Assembly (NCBI RefSeq): GCF_024707545.1 | Contig: NZ_CP062229.1 | Span: 5,313,501-5,377,500 of the forward strand | Length of the DNA stretch: 64,000 nucleotides | Reading direction: 5' to 3' | Source: Mesorhizobium onobrychidis | Lineage (GTDB): Bacteria; Pseudomonadota; Alphaproteobacteria; Rhizobiales; Rhizobiaceae | Shown: one piece after another, positions 1 to 7,969 of the stretch | Layout: every line of letters begins with the position of its first letter | Numbering within the stretch: position 1 is the stretch's first letter | Translations under genes and position numbers: made by a program | The notes under the pieces: model-generated | Told to the model about the DNA's origin: nothing | Seen by the model: the letters and a program-made list of their open reading frames with translations, nothing else | Databases searched by the model: none

Positions 1-1
1 G

Positions 2-1000
2 GCGTCCGGCGAAAAGCTGCCGAAGACGCAGAGCGAGATCACGCTCTCCGGTCACGCCTTCGAGGCGCGCATCTATGCCGAGGACGCGGCAAGGGGTTTT
101 TTGCCGGCGACGGGCACGCTGCATCACCTGAAATTTCCGGATACCGCGCCCGAGGGCGCCAGCATGCGGATCGAGACCGGCGTGCGGGCCGGCGATGCCA
201 TCTCGCCGTTCTACGATCCAATGATCGCCAAGCTGATCGTCCACGGCAAGGGCAGGCAGGCGGCGCTCGAAGCGCTAGGCATAACCCTTTCGCAGACCGA
301 GATCGCCGGCTCGACCGTCAACACCGCCTTTCTCGCTGCTCTTGCCGCTGACGCGGATTTTTCGGCAGGCGATGTCGATACCGGCCTGATCGGCAGGCAT
401 CAGCAAGCGCTCACCGCGGTGCCGCCGCCGAGCAGCGAGATCATCGCCGCAGCCGCGCTCGCGGCATCCGGCGCCGGGGCTCAGGCGCCGAGTGGCGATC
501 CATGGTCGTCGCTCGTCGGCTATGCGCATTTCCACGCGATCGCGCGGCGCACGCGGCTGCGTTACGGCGAGGATGATATCCTCGCGCTTGTGTCGGTGCG
601 GCCGGACAAGCGCTTCCAAGTGGCACTGGACGCACCTTATGACAGCGCGCTTGATCTTCGCGCTCCCCCTCGCCTCGCCCGCTGGCCCGGCCACGTCACT
701 GTCTTTTCGGGCGCCGTCGGCTACAGCTTCGCGGTGCCGGACCCGTTGGCAAGGGCCGACGAAATCGCCGCCGGTTCTGACAGCCTGCGCGCTCCCATGC
801 CGGGCCTGGTCAAGCTGGTGCGCGCGGCAAAAGGTGAGGCCGTCATCAAGGGCCAGCCGCTGTTGATCCTGGAAGCGATGAAGATGGAACACACGATTTC
901 CGCCACTCATGACGGGACGATCGCCGAGATCGCAGCGGAAGGCGCACAAGTCACCGACGGGACCGTGCTGGTGCGTTTTGCCGAGGAAGTACACGGCTGA
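2..1000 (+). CDS. Biotin-dependent acyl-CoA carboxylase alpha subunit, C-terminal part (3-methylcrotonyl-CoA carboxylase type)
   Basis: The 5' end lies outside the window; about 332 residues are visible in frame 2. The first residues belong to the end of the biotin-carboxylase domain (GHAFEARIYAED, then FLPATG), which is typical of methylcrotonyl-CoA and propionyl-CoA carboxylase alpha chains. The last 75 residues form the biotinyl carrier domain: APMPGLV is followed by the biotinylation motif EAMKMEH, whose second lysine carries biotin. The enzyme carboxylates an acyl-CoA in leucine or odd-chain breakdown together with a beta subunit that should lie upstream. The methylcrotonyl assignment rests on the overall look of the biotin-carboxylase end; a propionyl- or geranyl-CoA carboxylase cannot be excluded. 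Confidence 0.85.
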   Translation, partial: ASGEKLPKTQSEITLSGHAFEARIYAEDAARGFLPATGTLHHLKFPDTAPEGASMRIETGVRAGDAISPFYDPMIAKLIVHGKGRQAALEALGITLSQTEIAGSTVNTAFLAALAADADFSAGDVDTGLIGRHQQALTAVPPPSSEIIAAAALAASGAGAQAPSGDPWSSLVGYAHFHAIARRTRLRYGEDDILALVSVRPDKRFQVALDAPYDSALDLRAPPRLARWPGHVTVFSGAVGYSFAVPDPLARADEIAAGSDSLRAPMPGLVKLVRAAKGEAVIKGQPLLILEAMKMEHTISATHDGTIAEIAAEGAQVTDGTVLVRFAEEVHG

Positions 1001-1106
1001 CGCTGTTCCTTAATCCACGAGGCGATGTAGGGGCACCCGCCACAGACGCACGCCCAAAATGAAAATGGCCGAGTCTGCCCCGGCCATCTCCGATAGTCAC
1101 TAGGCG

Positions 1107-1149
1107 CTAAAGCGCGTCTCATACGACGCGCTTTAGTTCTTGTTTTTAT
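1107..1149. terminator. Hairpin terminator between convergent genes
   Basis: A perfect 12-bp stem (CTAAAGCGCGTC / GACGCGCTTTAG) with a 6-base loop is followed on the plus strand by TTCTTGTTTTT. It sits between the carboxylase gene and the convergent livK-like gene and fits a Rho-independent terminator for the former. Confidence 0.7.
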
Positions 1150-1196
1150 GCATGTCGTTATCGCAAAACCGCTGCGCACTTTTGCGCGACATGCAT
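1148..1196. repeat. Palindromic intergenic repeat, family A, copy 1
   Basis: Outer arms ATGCATGTCG and CGACATGCAT (10 bp, perfect) enclose inner arms CGCAAAA and TTTTGCG around CCGCTGCGCAC. The same plan recurs at 10568-10610, 26557-26605 and 30926-30970, usually preceded by TTTGTTTT. It ends 7 bases before the livK-like stop codon. Confidence 0.8.
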
Positions 1197-1202
1197 TAGC
1201 CA

Positions 1203-2324
1203 TCACGGCTGGATCGGCGCGTATTTGCCGTCGTGCCACTGGTTGATGTCGTAGCTGACGTTCTTGAGGTCGCCCTTTTCATCGAAAGTGACAGGGCCGA
1301 CGACGGTGCTGATCGGCTCGCCGTTCTTCAACGCTTCGGCAACCTTGGCCGCGTCGTCGCTGCCGGCGCGCTTGATACCCTCGGCAAAGGCCTGGATCAC
1401 GGCATAGGAGAACAGCGTAAAGCCCTCGGGCACGAAGCCGCCCGCCTTGATCTTTTCGATGGCTTCCTTGGCTTCGGGCTTCGCCTGCGGATCCGACGGG
1501 AAGACGAACATGGTGCCTTCGCCGGCCGGGCCGGCAACCTGCCAGAATTCCGGCGTGGCAATCGAGTCCGGCATGATCAGCTGGAACTTGAGGTTCTGTT
1601 CCGCCGACTGGCGCAGGATGAGGCCGGCCTCGGGGTGGTAGCCGCCGAAATAGACCACATCAGCCTTCAGTTCCTTGAGCTTGGTGACAAGCGCCGAGTA
1701 GTCCTTTTCGCCGGCGTTAATGCCCTCGTAGAGGATCTCGTTGAGGCCGTTCTGGTTCATCGTCGCTTTGACGGCATCGGCCACGCCCTGCCCATAGGCG
1801 CTCTTGTCATGCATGATGACGACCTTCTTGCCGGCATATTTCTTGGCGATCCATGGACCGATGAAGGCGCCCTGCGCATCGTCGCGCGTATAAAGGCGCA
1901 TGATCGTCGACCAGCCGGCTTTCGCCGCCGCGTCGGTCAGCTCTGGGTTCGACGAAGCCGGACTCATCATCAGCGCACCGGCTTCAGCATAAACGGCCGA
2001 GGCCGGGATGCTCGAGCCCGAGCAGGCATGGCCATCGATGAACTTGACCCCGTTGGCGACGATGCGGTTGGCGACCGAAACCGCCTGCTTCGGATCGCAC
2101 TGGTCATCCTGGACGTCGAGCTTGATCTGGCGGCCGTCGACGCCGCCGGCCGCGTTGATCGCGTCGGCGGCGGCTTGTGCGCCCTGCTTGAACTGGTCGC
2201 CGATGGTGGCAAGCTGGCCGGTCATCGGTCCGACCACCGAAAAGGTGATGTCTTCGGCGAAGGCAATCGGCGCGCTCATCACCAGGCCCACTATGGCCGC
2301 GCTCAAAATACCCAACTTTTTCAT
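1203..2324 (-). CDS. Branched-chain amino acid ABC transporter substrate-binding protein (LivJ/LivK type)
   Basis: A 373-residue periplasmic binding protein of the Leu/Ile/Val family. The N-terminus has a Sec signal (MKKLGILSAAIVGLVMSAPIAFA, probable cleavage after AFA). It is followed by the family opening FSVVGPMTGQLATIGDQFKQG, the DDQCDPKQAV segment and the cysteine-containing DGHACSGSS motif. The start is fixed by GGAGGAG about 10 bases upstream. Permease and ATPase genes (livHMGF) are not adjacent, so the protein must work with a transporter encoded elsewhere. True substrate unknown; branched-chain amino acids are the family default. Confidence 0.9.
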   Translation of the reverse strand: MKKLGILSAAIVGLVMSAPIAFAEDITFSVVGPMTGQLATIGDQFKQGAQAAADAINAAGGVDGRQIKLDVQDDQCDPKQAVSVANRIVANGVKFIDGHACSGSSIPASAVYAEAGALMMSPASSNPELTDAAAKAGWSTIMRLYTRDDAQGAFIGPWIAKKYAGKKVVIMHDKSAYGQGVADAVKATMNQNGLNEILYEGINAGEKDYSALVTKLKELKADVVYFGGYHPEAGLILRQSAEQNLKFQLIMPDSIATPEFWQVAGPAGEGTMFVFPSDPQAKPEAKEAIEKIKAGGFVPEGFTLFSYAVIQAFAEGIKRAGSDDAAKVAEALKNGEPISTVVGPVTFDEKGDLKNVSYDINQWHDGKYAPIQP

Positions 2325-2716
2325 GGTGATACAACTCCTCCACTCTCGCGCGGCCGTCCCGGCCGCGCCTCTTCCAGAGTGGCCGGGAGAATCTCACCCT
2401 TCGCCAAGCCTGTCTAGGCGCATTGGCGGCACTCGATTGGGCCTGCAACCTGAGGCCTGAACGCAAAAGCCACGCCGGCCTTGTTCCGGCCGGTCGCGGC
2501 TTTTGTCGATCGAACGATCCCAAGCGCCCCCGCGTCCGAACCGCTCGCCTTCCCCGTCCGTCGCGCAGCTTGGCTGTATCCGGCCTGCCGCGTTCTTGTC
2601 ATTGTTGGTGCGACCGTCTTGCGCGGCCTTGTTCTTGCCGGTCCTGCCGTCTTGCGCGGCCTTGACCTGAAGCGTCCCTGTCGATGATCTCGGTGCCTGA
2701 TGAGTTCAGGGCCAAC
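2325..2716. other. Intergenic region upstream of the livK-like gene
   Basis: No convincing gene in 392 bases. It must contain the livK-like promoter. It holds a 17-bp perfect direct repeat (CGTCTTGCGCGGCCTTG at 2615-2631 and 2648-2664, 33-bp period). Open frames here have no ribosome-binding site or recognisable product. Confidence 0.5.
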
Positions 2717-2983
2717 TTAGTGCATCGTCATCCATTCGCGGGCTTCGCGCAGCGCCCTGGCGATCTCGACCTTCGACATGGCGGCCGACAATTCCGAGCG
2801 CAGTTCCGCGGCGCGGACCGAGCCCTTGATCGCAGCGATGTTGAACCATTTGTGGGCGGCGACGACATCGGTCTCGCAATCGCGGCCGGTCGCATACATC
2901 ATGCCCAATTCGAAAAGGATGTCGGCCTGGGCAGTTGCCCCCATGGCGCCGAAGCCGGCTTCAGGCATTTCAAAACGTGCCAT
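2717..2983 (-). CDS. Small Sel1-like repeat protein
   Basis: An 88-residue protein without signal peptide. The centre (ADILFELGMMYATGRDCETD, then AAHKWFNIAA) is one and a half Sel1-type helical repeats: LG..Y..G followed by A..W...A. Such repeats mediate protein contacts. Short single-Sel1 proteins like this are common in Rhizobiales; their role is unknown. The start is supported by AGGGG 8 bases upstream. It is isolated, with its own intergenic regions on both sides. Confidence 0.75.
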   Translation of the reverse strand: MARFEMPEAGFGAMGATAQADILFELGMMYATGRDCETDVVAAHKWFNIAAIKGSVRAAELRSELSAAMSKVEIARALREAREWMTMH

Positions 2984-3456
2984 TTCAATCCCCTGTTCTA
3001 GCCCCTGTCAGGCTCCCGAGAGCTGCCTCGTTCTGTCCCTTGGTGTCTGTTGATAACCCTTGGGGCGGCCGCTCTTTCGATGCTTTCGAGAATGAACCGG
3101 AGGCTTGAATCCGCGGTTAAGTGGCGTGCTTAATTTGAGGAAAACAAAGCTAAAACAAGAGGTAAACGCGAGAATTCGTTAAGGATGCAAAGCCAGCAAT
3201 TGCGCCGGTTTGCACTAAATTTGACGAAAATTTGCGAGGCGAAGATCAAGACTCCGCTAACCACGGGAGACAAAGACGGAGTCGCGAACGTTTCATTTCT
3301 CGCCGACGAGACCCGCTTCGGGCGGCCAGAAAATCCTGAAGTCTTCCGCGGCGGCACCGCTTTTGTTTTGCCGGGAGGTGAATTAGCTTACGTTTGCGTA
3401 AAAGGCAGACCGGCGGGGCGGAACACCCGGCCGGATGCCCACAGGGGAGGAGAAAC
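2984..3456. other. AT-richer intergenic region
   Basis: 473 bases between a minus-strand and a plus-strand gene, so probably both promoters. The AT-rich stretch 3110-3245 stands out from the surroundings. A 103-codon frame at 3185-3496 has no ribosome-binding site, overlaps the next gene and resembles nothing known; I treat it as non-coding. Confidence 0.45.
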
Positions 3457-3801
3457 ATGTTTCGCAAAATCAGCATGGCCCTTGCGGCCACCTTGATCAT
3501 GGCCGGCGCGGCTTGGGCCGATCCGATCGAAGGCAACTGGAAAACGCAAGCCGGTTCGACTGCCGCCATTGCGGGCGGCGGCGGTGCATTTTCCATCACG
3601 CTCAAATCAGGCAAATTTGCCGGCAAGCGGATCGGTTCGTTCAAGGTGTCCGGCGCCAACAAATATTCGGGCACCATAACCGACCCGGAAACCGACAAGA
3701 CCTATTCGGGCAAGGCCTCGGTCTCGGGCGCTTCGCTCAAGATGAGCGGCTGCGTGCTCGGCGGGCTGATCTGCAGGAGCCAGACCTGGCACAAGCTCTG
3801 A
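3457..3801 (+). CDS. Exported DUF2147-like protein
   Basis: A 114-residue secreted protein. The signal peptide MFRKISMALAATLIMAGAAWA is followed by DPIEGNWKTQAG, the typical beginning of DUF2147 proteins, and the C-terminus has LKMSGCVLGGLICRSQTW with two cysteines that could form a disulfide. A longer frame begins at 3394, but GGGGAGG lies right before the ATG at 3457 and the signal peptide begins there. Members are periplasmic lipocalin-like barrels of unknown function. It is a monocistronic unit ending in a strong terminator. Confidence 0.8.
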   Translation: MFRKISMALAATLIMAGAAWADPIEGNWKTQAGSTAAIAGGGGAFSITLKSGKFAGKRIGSFKVSGANKYSGTITDPETDKTYSGKASVSGASLKMSGCVLGGLICRSQTWHKL

Positions 3802-3828
3802 TCGTTTCCGCTGCCACAAATTGAAAAC

Positions 3829-3851
3829 GGGGCCGCGAAGGCCCCTTTTTT
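3829..3851 (+). terminator. Rho-independent terminator
   Basis: GGGGCC / GGCCCC stem followed by TTTTTT, 27 bases after the DUF2147-like stop codon. Confidence 0.9.
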
Positions 3852-4113
3852 GTTTGCGCCGTCTGTTTGGGACAACGGATCAATCGTGCGGGCCGCGCCT
3901 TCAGCGCCCTAACAGCAATTTTACCCGGCCCTTGTCGGCAGCAAGATTGGGTGCCGGTAGCAAGACTGCGGCGGCGCTGGTGGCCGGCGCGGCGCGGTGG
4001 CGGCGGGCACTCGACCCTCCGTCGATAAACTTGAACCGCAGATGAACGCCGGCATCAGAACCGGTTCAGTTGCATCAGGGCATTCTCATGCGTGTTGAAG
4101 GAGACACCACGCA

Positions 4114-4266
4114 ATGTTCGCCCGCCGCTTCACCATCGTCTGCCTGCTGATGAGCCTGTTCGGCATGTCGTTCGCCATCCTCGTTGCCGAGGCCGGCCGC
4201 CCAGCCCGCTCCTGGGATCAGGCCAATTCCTGCCGGTTCGGTTGCCCGAGCCACCTTCGCCATTGA
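4114..4266 (+). CDS. Small exported protein, 50 residues
   Basis: Not recognised. It starts at an ATG preceded by AAGGAG (10-base spacing) and encodes a basic N-terminus (MFARRF), a hydrophobic segment (TIVCLLMSLFGMSFAILVA) and a short polar tail with two cysteines (SCRFGC). This is either a signal peptide plus a 25-residue mature peptide or a single-pass small membrane protein. It lies 35 bases before a second small gene of the same build, so the two may be co-transcribed. No homologue comes to mind; coding status rests on the ribosome-binding site and the membrane segment. Confidence 0.45.
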   Translation: MFARRFTIVCLLMSLFGMSFAILVAEAGRPARSWDQANSCRFGCPSHLRH

Positions 4267-4301
4267 CGCCGACAGAAACCCTTAGAGAGAAGCAACACAC
4301 C

Positions 4302-4496
4302 ATGAACCGCATCGTCGCCAACGCCCTCAAGACCCTTCGGCTTGTGCCGCGGGCGACGCTCATCCTGATGGTTCTTGCAGCGCCGGTTCTGGCCGTGCCC
4401 TCGATGCGCGCCGATGCCGGCTCGACGATCGAAGCGCCGGCGTTGAAGAAGACCGGCGTCGGCTTTGTGCTGTTGGTCAGCCTGCGGCGCGGCTAG
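4302..4496 (+). CDS. Small exported protein, 64 residues
   Basis: Not recognised. The start chosen is the ATG after GAGAGAAG; a frame open from 4092 has no ribosome-binding site. The first 31 residues look like a Sec signal (basic start, then ATLILMVLAAPVLA), leaving a mature peptide of about 33 residues ending in GVGFVLLVSLRRG, itself hydrophobic. It follows another small exported gene by 35 bases and precedes AMP nucleosidase by about 90 bases. Either a genuine small protein or chance. Confidence 0.4.
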   Translation: MNRIVANALKTLRLVPRATLILMVLAAPVLAVPSMRADAGSTIEAPALKKTGVGFVLLVSLRRG

Positions 4497-4584
4497 GCGC
4501 AATCGGCCTTCATCGAAACTATCCAAAACAAAAAACGAGCCTTTGGCCCCTCCCAACCGCATGGCCAAGCCTCTATATTGGGTC

Positions 4585-6087
4585 ATGGAAAAGCGAATCT
4601 ATCCCCAAGCCATAGACTCAGTCGTGATGCCGGAGCCGTTTGGTCGGCAAAGCTTCAATGATGCCGGAAAGGCCGTCGCGGCCTTGCAGGTCCTCTACGA
4701 CCGCAACACCAAATTCCTGCGCGATTCATTTACGGCGCTCGCCGCAGGCGGCGACAACAACAAGCGCTACCGGGCCTTCTATCCCGAGGTCGGCGTCACC
4801 ACGACTTCGTTCACCCAGATCGACTCGCGGCAGGCTTACGGCCACATGCCGACACCTGGGCATTTCTCGACCACCATCACCCAACCTGCCCTTTTCGAAC
4901 GCTATCTTACCGAACAGCTTGGTCTGATCATGCGCAATCACGGCGTTCCGGTCACGGTTTCGGAATCGACGACGCCAATCCCGCTGCATTTCGCCTTCCT
5001 GGAAGGCTCCCATGTCGACGGCGCGGCAGCCGAGCGCATTAGGCGGCCGATCCGTGACCTGTTCGACGTGCCGGACCTCGACGGCACCGACGACCAGATC
5101 GCCAACGGCACGTTCGAAGTGGCGTTAGGCGAGGCCAGGCCGCTGGCGGCGTTCACGGCGCAACGCATCGACTACTCGCTGCACCGGATGTCGCACTACA
5201 CGGCGACCAGTCCGCAGCATTTCCAGAATTTCGTGCTGTTCACCAATTACCAGTTCTACATCGACGAATTCGTCGCCCGTGCGCACAAGCTGATGGCGAA
5301 TGGCGGCGGCGGATATGTCGAATTCGTCGAGCCGGGAAACGTCGTCACCAAGGCTGGACAAAGCGCGTCTGGCGATGGCGCGGCGCCGCCGCGCTTGCCG
5401 CAGATGCCGGCCTATCATCTGAAGAAGCCGAACCATGGCGGCATCACGATGGTCAACATCGGCGTCGGCCCCTCGAATGCCAAGACGATCACCGACCACA
5501 TCGCGGTGCTCAGGCCGCATGCCTGGGTGATGCTCGGCCATTGCGCCGGGCTGCGTAACACCCAGGCGCTGGGCGACTATGTGCTGGCGCATGCCTATGT
5601 GCGCGAGGATCATGTTCTGGACGACGATCTTCCGGTCTGGGTGCCGATCCCGCCGCTGGCCGAAATCCAGGTGGCGCTGCAAGAGGCGGTCGCCGAAGTC
5701 ACCGGCCTTTCCGGCTACGACCTCAAGCGTATCATGCGCACCGGCACCGTCGCCACCATCGACAACCGCAACTGGGAGTTGCGCGACCAGCGAGGGCCGG
5801 TGCAGCGGCTGTCGCAGTCACGGGCGATTGCGCTCGACATGGAATCGGCGACGATCGCGGCCAATGGCTTCCGTTTCCGCGTGCCCTACGGCACGCTGCT
5901 TTGTGTCTCGGACAAGCCCCTGCATGGCGAATTGAAGCTGCGCGGCATGGCGACCGAGTTCTACAAGCGCCAGGTGGCACAGCATTTGACCATCGGCATC
6001 AGGGCGATGGAAAAGCTGGCCGAGATGCCGATGGAACGGTTGCATTCGCGCAAGCTCAGAAGCTTTTCGGAGACGGCGTTCCAGTAG
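4585..6087 (+). CDS. amn: AMP nucleosidase
   Basis: About 500 residues, the usual length. It hydrolyses AMP to adenine and ribose 5-phosphate and so tunes the adenylate pool. The N-terminal domain runs to about residue 180. The C-terminal nucleoside-phosphorylase-like domain carries NIGVGPSNAKTITDHIAVLR, MLGHCAGLR, the aspartate-glutamate pair in IALDMESATIA and VSDKPLHGELKL. The frame is open from 4465 and another ATG is at 4561. I prefer 4585 (MEKRIYPQ) because family members begin close to this sequence; no strong ribosome-binding site is seen, and a TATATT ten bases upstream could be a -10 box of a leaderless message. Confidence 0.93.
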   Translation: MEKRIYPQAIDSVVMPEPFGRQSFNDAGKAVAALQVLYDRNTKFLRDSFTALAAGGDNNKRYRAFYPEVGVTTTSFTQIDSRQAYGHMPTPGHFSTTITQPALFERYLTEQLGLIMRNHGVPVTVSESTTPIPLHFAFLEGSHVDGAAAERIRRPIRDLFDVPDLDGTDDQIANGTFEVALGEARPLAAFTAQRIDYSLHRMSHYTATSPQHFQNFVLFTNYQFYIDEFVARAHKLMANGGGGYVEFVEPGNVVTKAGQSASGDGAAPPRLPQMPAYHLKKPNHGGITMVNIGVGPSNAKTITDHIAVLRPHAWVMLGHCAGLRNTQALGDYVLAHAYVREDHVLDDDLPVWVPIPPLAEIQVALQEAVAEVTGLSGYDLKRIMRTGTVATIDNRNWELRDQRGPVQRLSQSRAIALDMESATIAANGFRFRVPYGTLLCVSDKPLHGELKLRGMATEFYKRQVAQHLTIGIRAMEKLAEMPMERLHSRKLRSFSETAFQ

Positions 6088-6181
6088 CACCGATCGGCCT
6101 GCATCGACCGGACCTTGGTAACAGCGGCAGGGCATTTCGTAATCTTGATTTGGGCTGCATTTCTGCCGATAAGCAAAGTAG

Positions 6182-7219
6182 ATGGCACGCGTTCGAAACA
6201 TGATGGCGTCGGCAGCATTCGTAGCAATGCTCGTCTTCTCGGTCGCGCTGGTGGCCGGGTTTTTCGGAACGCTGCATCCGGCCTTCGATTCCTTCGCTCA
6301 TTTCCGCGTTCATCTTGCCGTGCTGATGGCGCTTTGCGCGCTGCCGCTGCTGGCGACCTCGTTTCGCCTGGAGGCGGCCACAGCGCTGCTCTTTGCGGTG
6401 GCTGCCTTTGCCACCACCTCGAACGCCCTGTCGGTGCCCCGACTGTGGCCGGTCCAGGCAGCCTACGAAGCCGAGGCCGGCGATCAGGCGGTCTACCGCC
6501 TGCTGCAGATGAATCTGCGGTTCAACAATCCAACGCCTGAAAAAGTCCTGTCGCTGATCGGCCGGACCCAGCCTGATGTGATCACCCTCAACGAGGTGTC
6601 CGACATGTGGGAGGCGAAGCTTGGCCCTCTCGCCAGCGCCTACCCCCACCGGATCTTCTGCCCCTACCCCAATGGCGTGTTCGGCGTTGCGCTGCTGTCC
6701 AGACGGCCGTTTGCCGCCGGCACGCAACCGCGCTGCGATGGCCGCGGTGCGATGGCCATCGCGACGGTCGATTTCGGCGGAACCGACGTCGACGTCGCCG
6801 CCATGCACCTCACCTGGCCATGGCCGCGCAACCAGTCACGGCAGATCGGCGGATTGTCGGGCGAACTCGCCTCGCTTGGCGAGACATCGATCATGGCATG
6901 CGACTGCAATGCAGTGCCGTGGAGCGCCGCCGTCCGGCGCGTCGCAGACATCGGCAAGCTGACCGTGGTGCCTTCGCCGGGGCCGACCTGGCTCTATATC
7001 GAGTTGCCTGATTTCCTTCGCTTCGCCGGACTGCCGATCGACCAGGTTTTCAGCAAGGGCGCGGTTCTCATCCATTCGGTGTCGAGGTTGGAAGACACAG
7101 GCTCCGACCATCTTCCGGTGATGGTGGAATTCTCGCTCAGGCCGGAAGAGAAAAAGCCGGTCGACGAACATGAAACCGCGACCGCATCCGTGAGACAGAA
7201 CGGCAGGACTCGAAGCTGA
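6182..7219 (+). CDS. Membrane-anchored endonuclease/exonuclease/phosphatase (EEP) family protein
   Basis: 345 residues. Three hydrophobic segments occupy roughly residues 8-30, 38-60 and 62-82; the EEP domain follows. Recognisable EEP motifs, in order: MNLRFNN (metal-site Asn), TLNEVSD (metal-site Glu), AAMHLTWP, MACDCNAVPW (Asp and Asn), LPIDQVF and GSDHLPVMVEF (catalytic Asp-His). All key residues are present, so it should be an active Mg-dependent phosphodiesterase or phosphatase. Substrate unknown: relatives cleave nucleic acids, sphingomyelin or phosphoinositides. An alternative start lies 6-7 codons downstream. Confidence 0.85.
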   Translation: MARVRNMMASAAFVAMLVFSVALVAGFFGTLHPAFDSFAHFRVHLAVLMALCALPLLATSFRLEAATALLFAVAAFATTSNALSVPRLWPVQAAYEAEAGDQAVYRLLQMNLRFNNPTPEKVLSLIGRTQPDVITLNEVSDMWEAKLGPLASAYPHRIFCPYPNGVFGVALLSRRPFAAGTQPRCDGRGAMAIATVDFGGTDVDVAAMHLTWPWPRNQSRQIGGLSGELASLGETSIMACDCNAVPWSAAVRRVADIGKLTVVPSPGPTWLYIELPDFLRFAGLPIDQVFSKGAVLIHSVSRLEDTGSDHLPVMVEFSLRPEEKKPVDEHETATASVRQNGRTRS

Positions 7220-7223
7220 GCGC

Positions 7224-7829
7224 CTAGCGCTTGCGCACCAGGGCACGAATGAGGTGCTCGACATGGCCGCCGTCGCGATGCTCGCGCGCGTCGAAGGCAT
7301 TCTGTTTCGCCTCGTATTCGGCATAGACGGCCTTGATCCGGCGCCTCGCCTCGCGGTGTGTCTTGCTGCAAGCCCAGTTGTCGGCGAACTTCAGTCCTGT
7401 GATCGATTTCTCGGTGGCCCGCATCATTGTCCTGGCGATGCGGCCGTGGCTATGCTCATGGGCTTGAACGCCCGCGAAAAACCGCTTCCAGCGCTTCTGG
7501 AGCGCCGGCGTCGCGGGTGATGCCATGCGAGGTAAGGTGTAGGTGAGATCGAGGGTCCCGTTGGCCTGCCGCAGCCGGCAGACACCACCCTCCCTGCTAA
7601 CCTCAAGGCCCCAATTTACGGTATAGGCGGTCAGCGCGATGGCGTGCGTCATGAAGCCATGCCTCTTCGGACCCTTACGGTCCATGGCCTCGATCAGGGC
7701 GGCGCCCGTGGTTCCTGATATCTCGTAGGTCCGGGTCTTGACCAGCACCTTCGTGTCAGCCGATGCCGACGGTGCGAAGCCGCACAAGGCGCCAATCGCC
7801 GCAAGGCACGTCAGAACCGCCAGGCGCAT
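7224..7829 (-). CDS. Secreted DUF922 putative zinc-dependent protease
   Basis: 201 residues with a signal peptide (MRLAVLTCLAAIGALCGFAPSASA). Family features are the early YEISGTTGAALIEAM segment and the HExxH motif in QAHEHSHGRIA, which gives DUF922 its annotation as a predicted secreted Zn protease. GGAGGA sits six bases before the second of two in-frame ATGs and directly touches the first, so the second (7829) is the real start. The gene converges on the EEP gene with only 4 bases between the stops. Substrate unknown. Confidence 0.8.
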   Translation of the reverse strand: MRLAVLTCLAAIGALCGFAPSASADTKVLVKTRTYEISGTTGAALIEAMDRKGPKRHGFMTHAIALTAYTVNWGLEVSREGGVCRLRQANGTLDLTYTLPRMASPATPALQKRWKRFFAGVQAHEHSHGRIARTMMRATEKSITGLKFADNWACSKTHREARRRIKAVYAEYEAKQNAFDAREHRDGGHVEHLIRALVRKR

Positions 7830-7969
7830 GGTCATTCCTCCGGGTCAGGAGGGAATGGAACCACAAGCGCCGCGCCGCTTCAATGTTTTTTAGAGGCCGC
7901 AAATATAATGGGCCTTTACGGGCGTTCATTTTGGTCGACGTCGAGACGGCCGACGCGGCCGTTCTGACG

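Noticed and set aside
3185..3496. 103-codon open frame before the DUF2147-like gene
   Set aside because: No ribosome-binding site, overlaps the start of a gene with a clear signal peptide, and no recognisable sequence.
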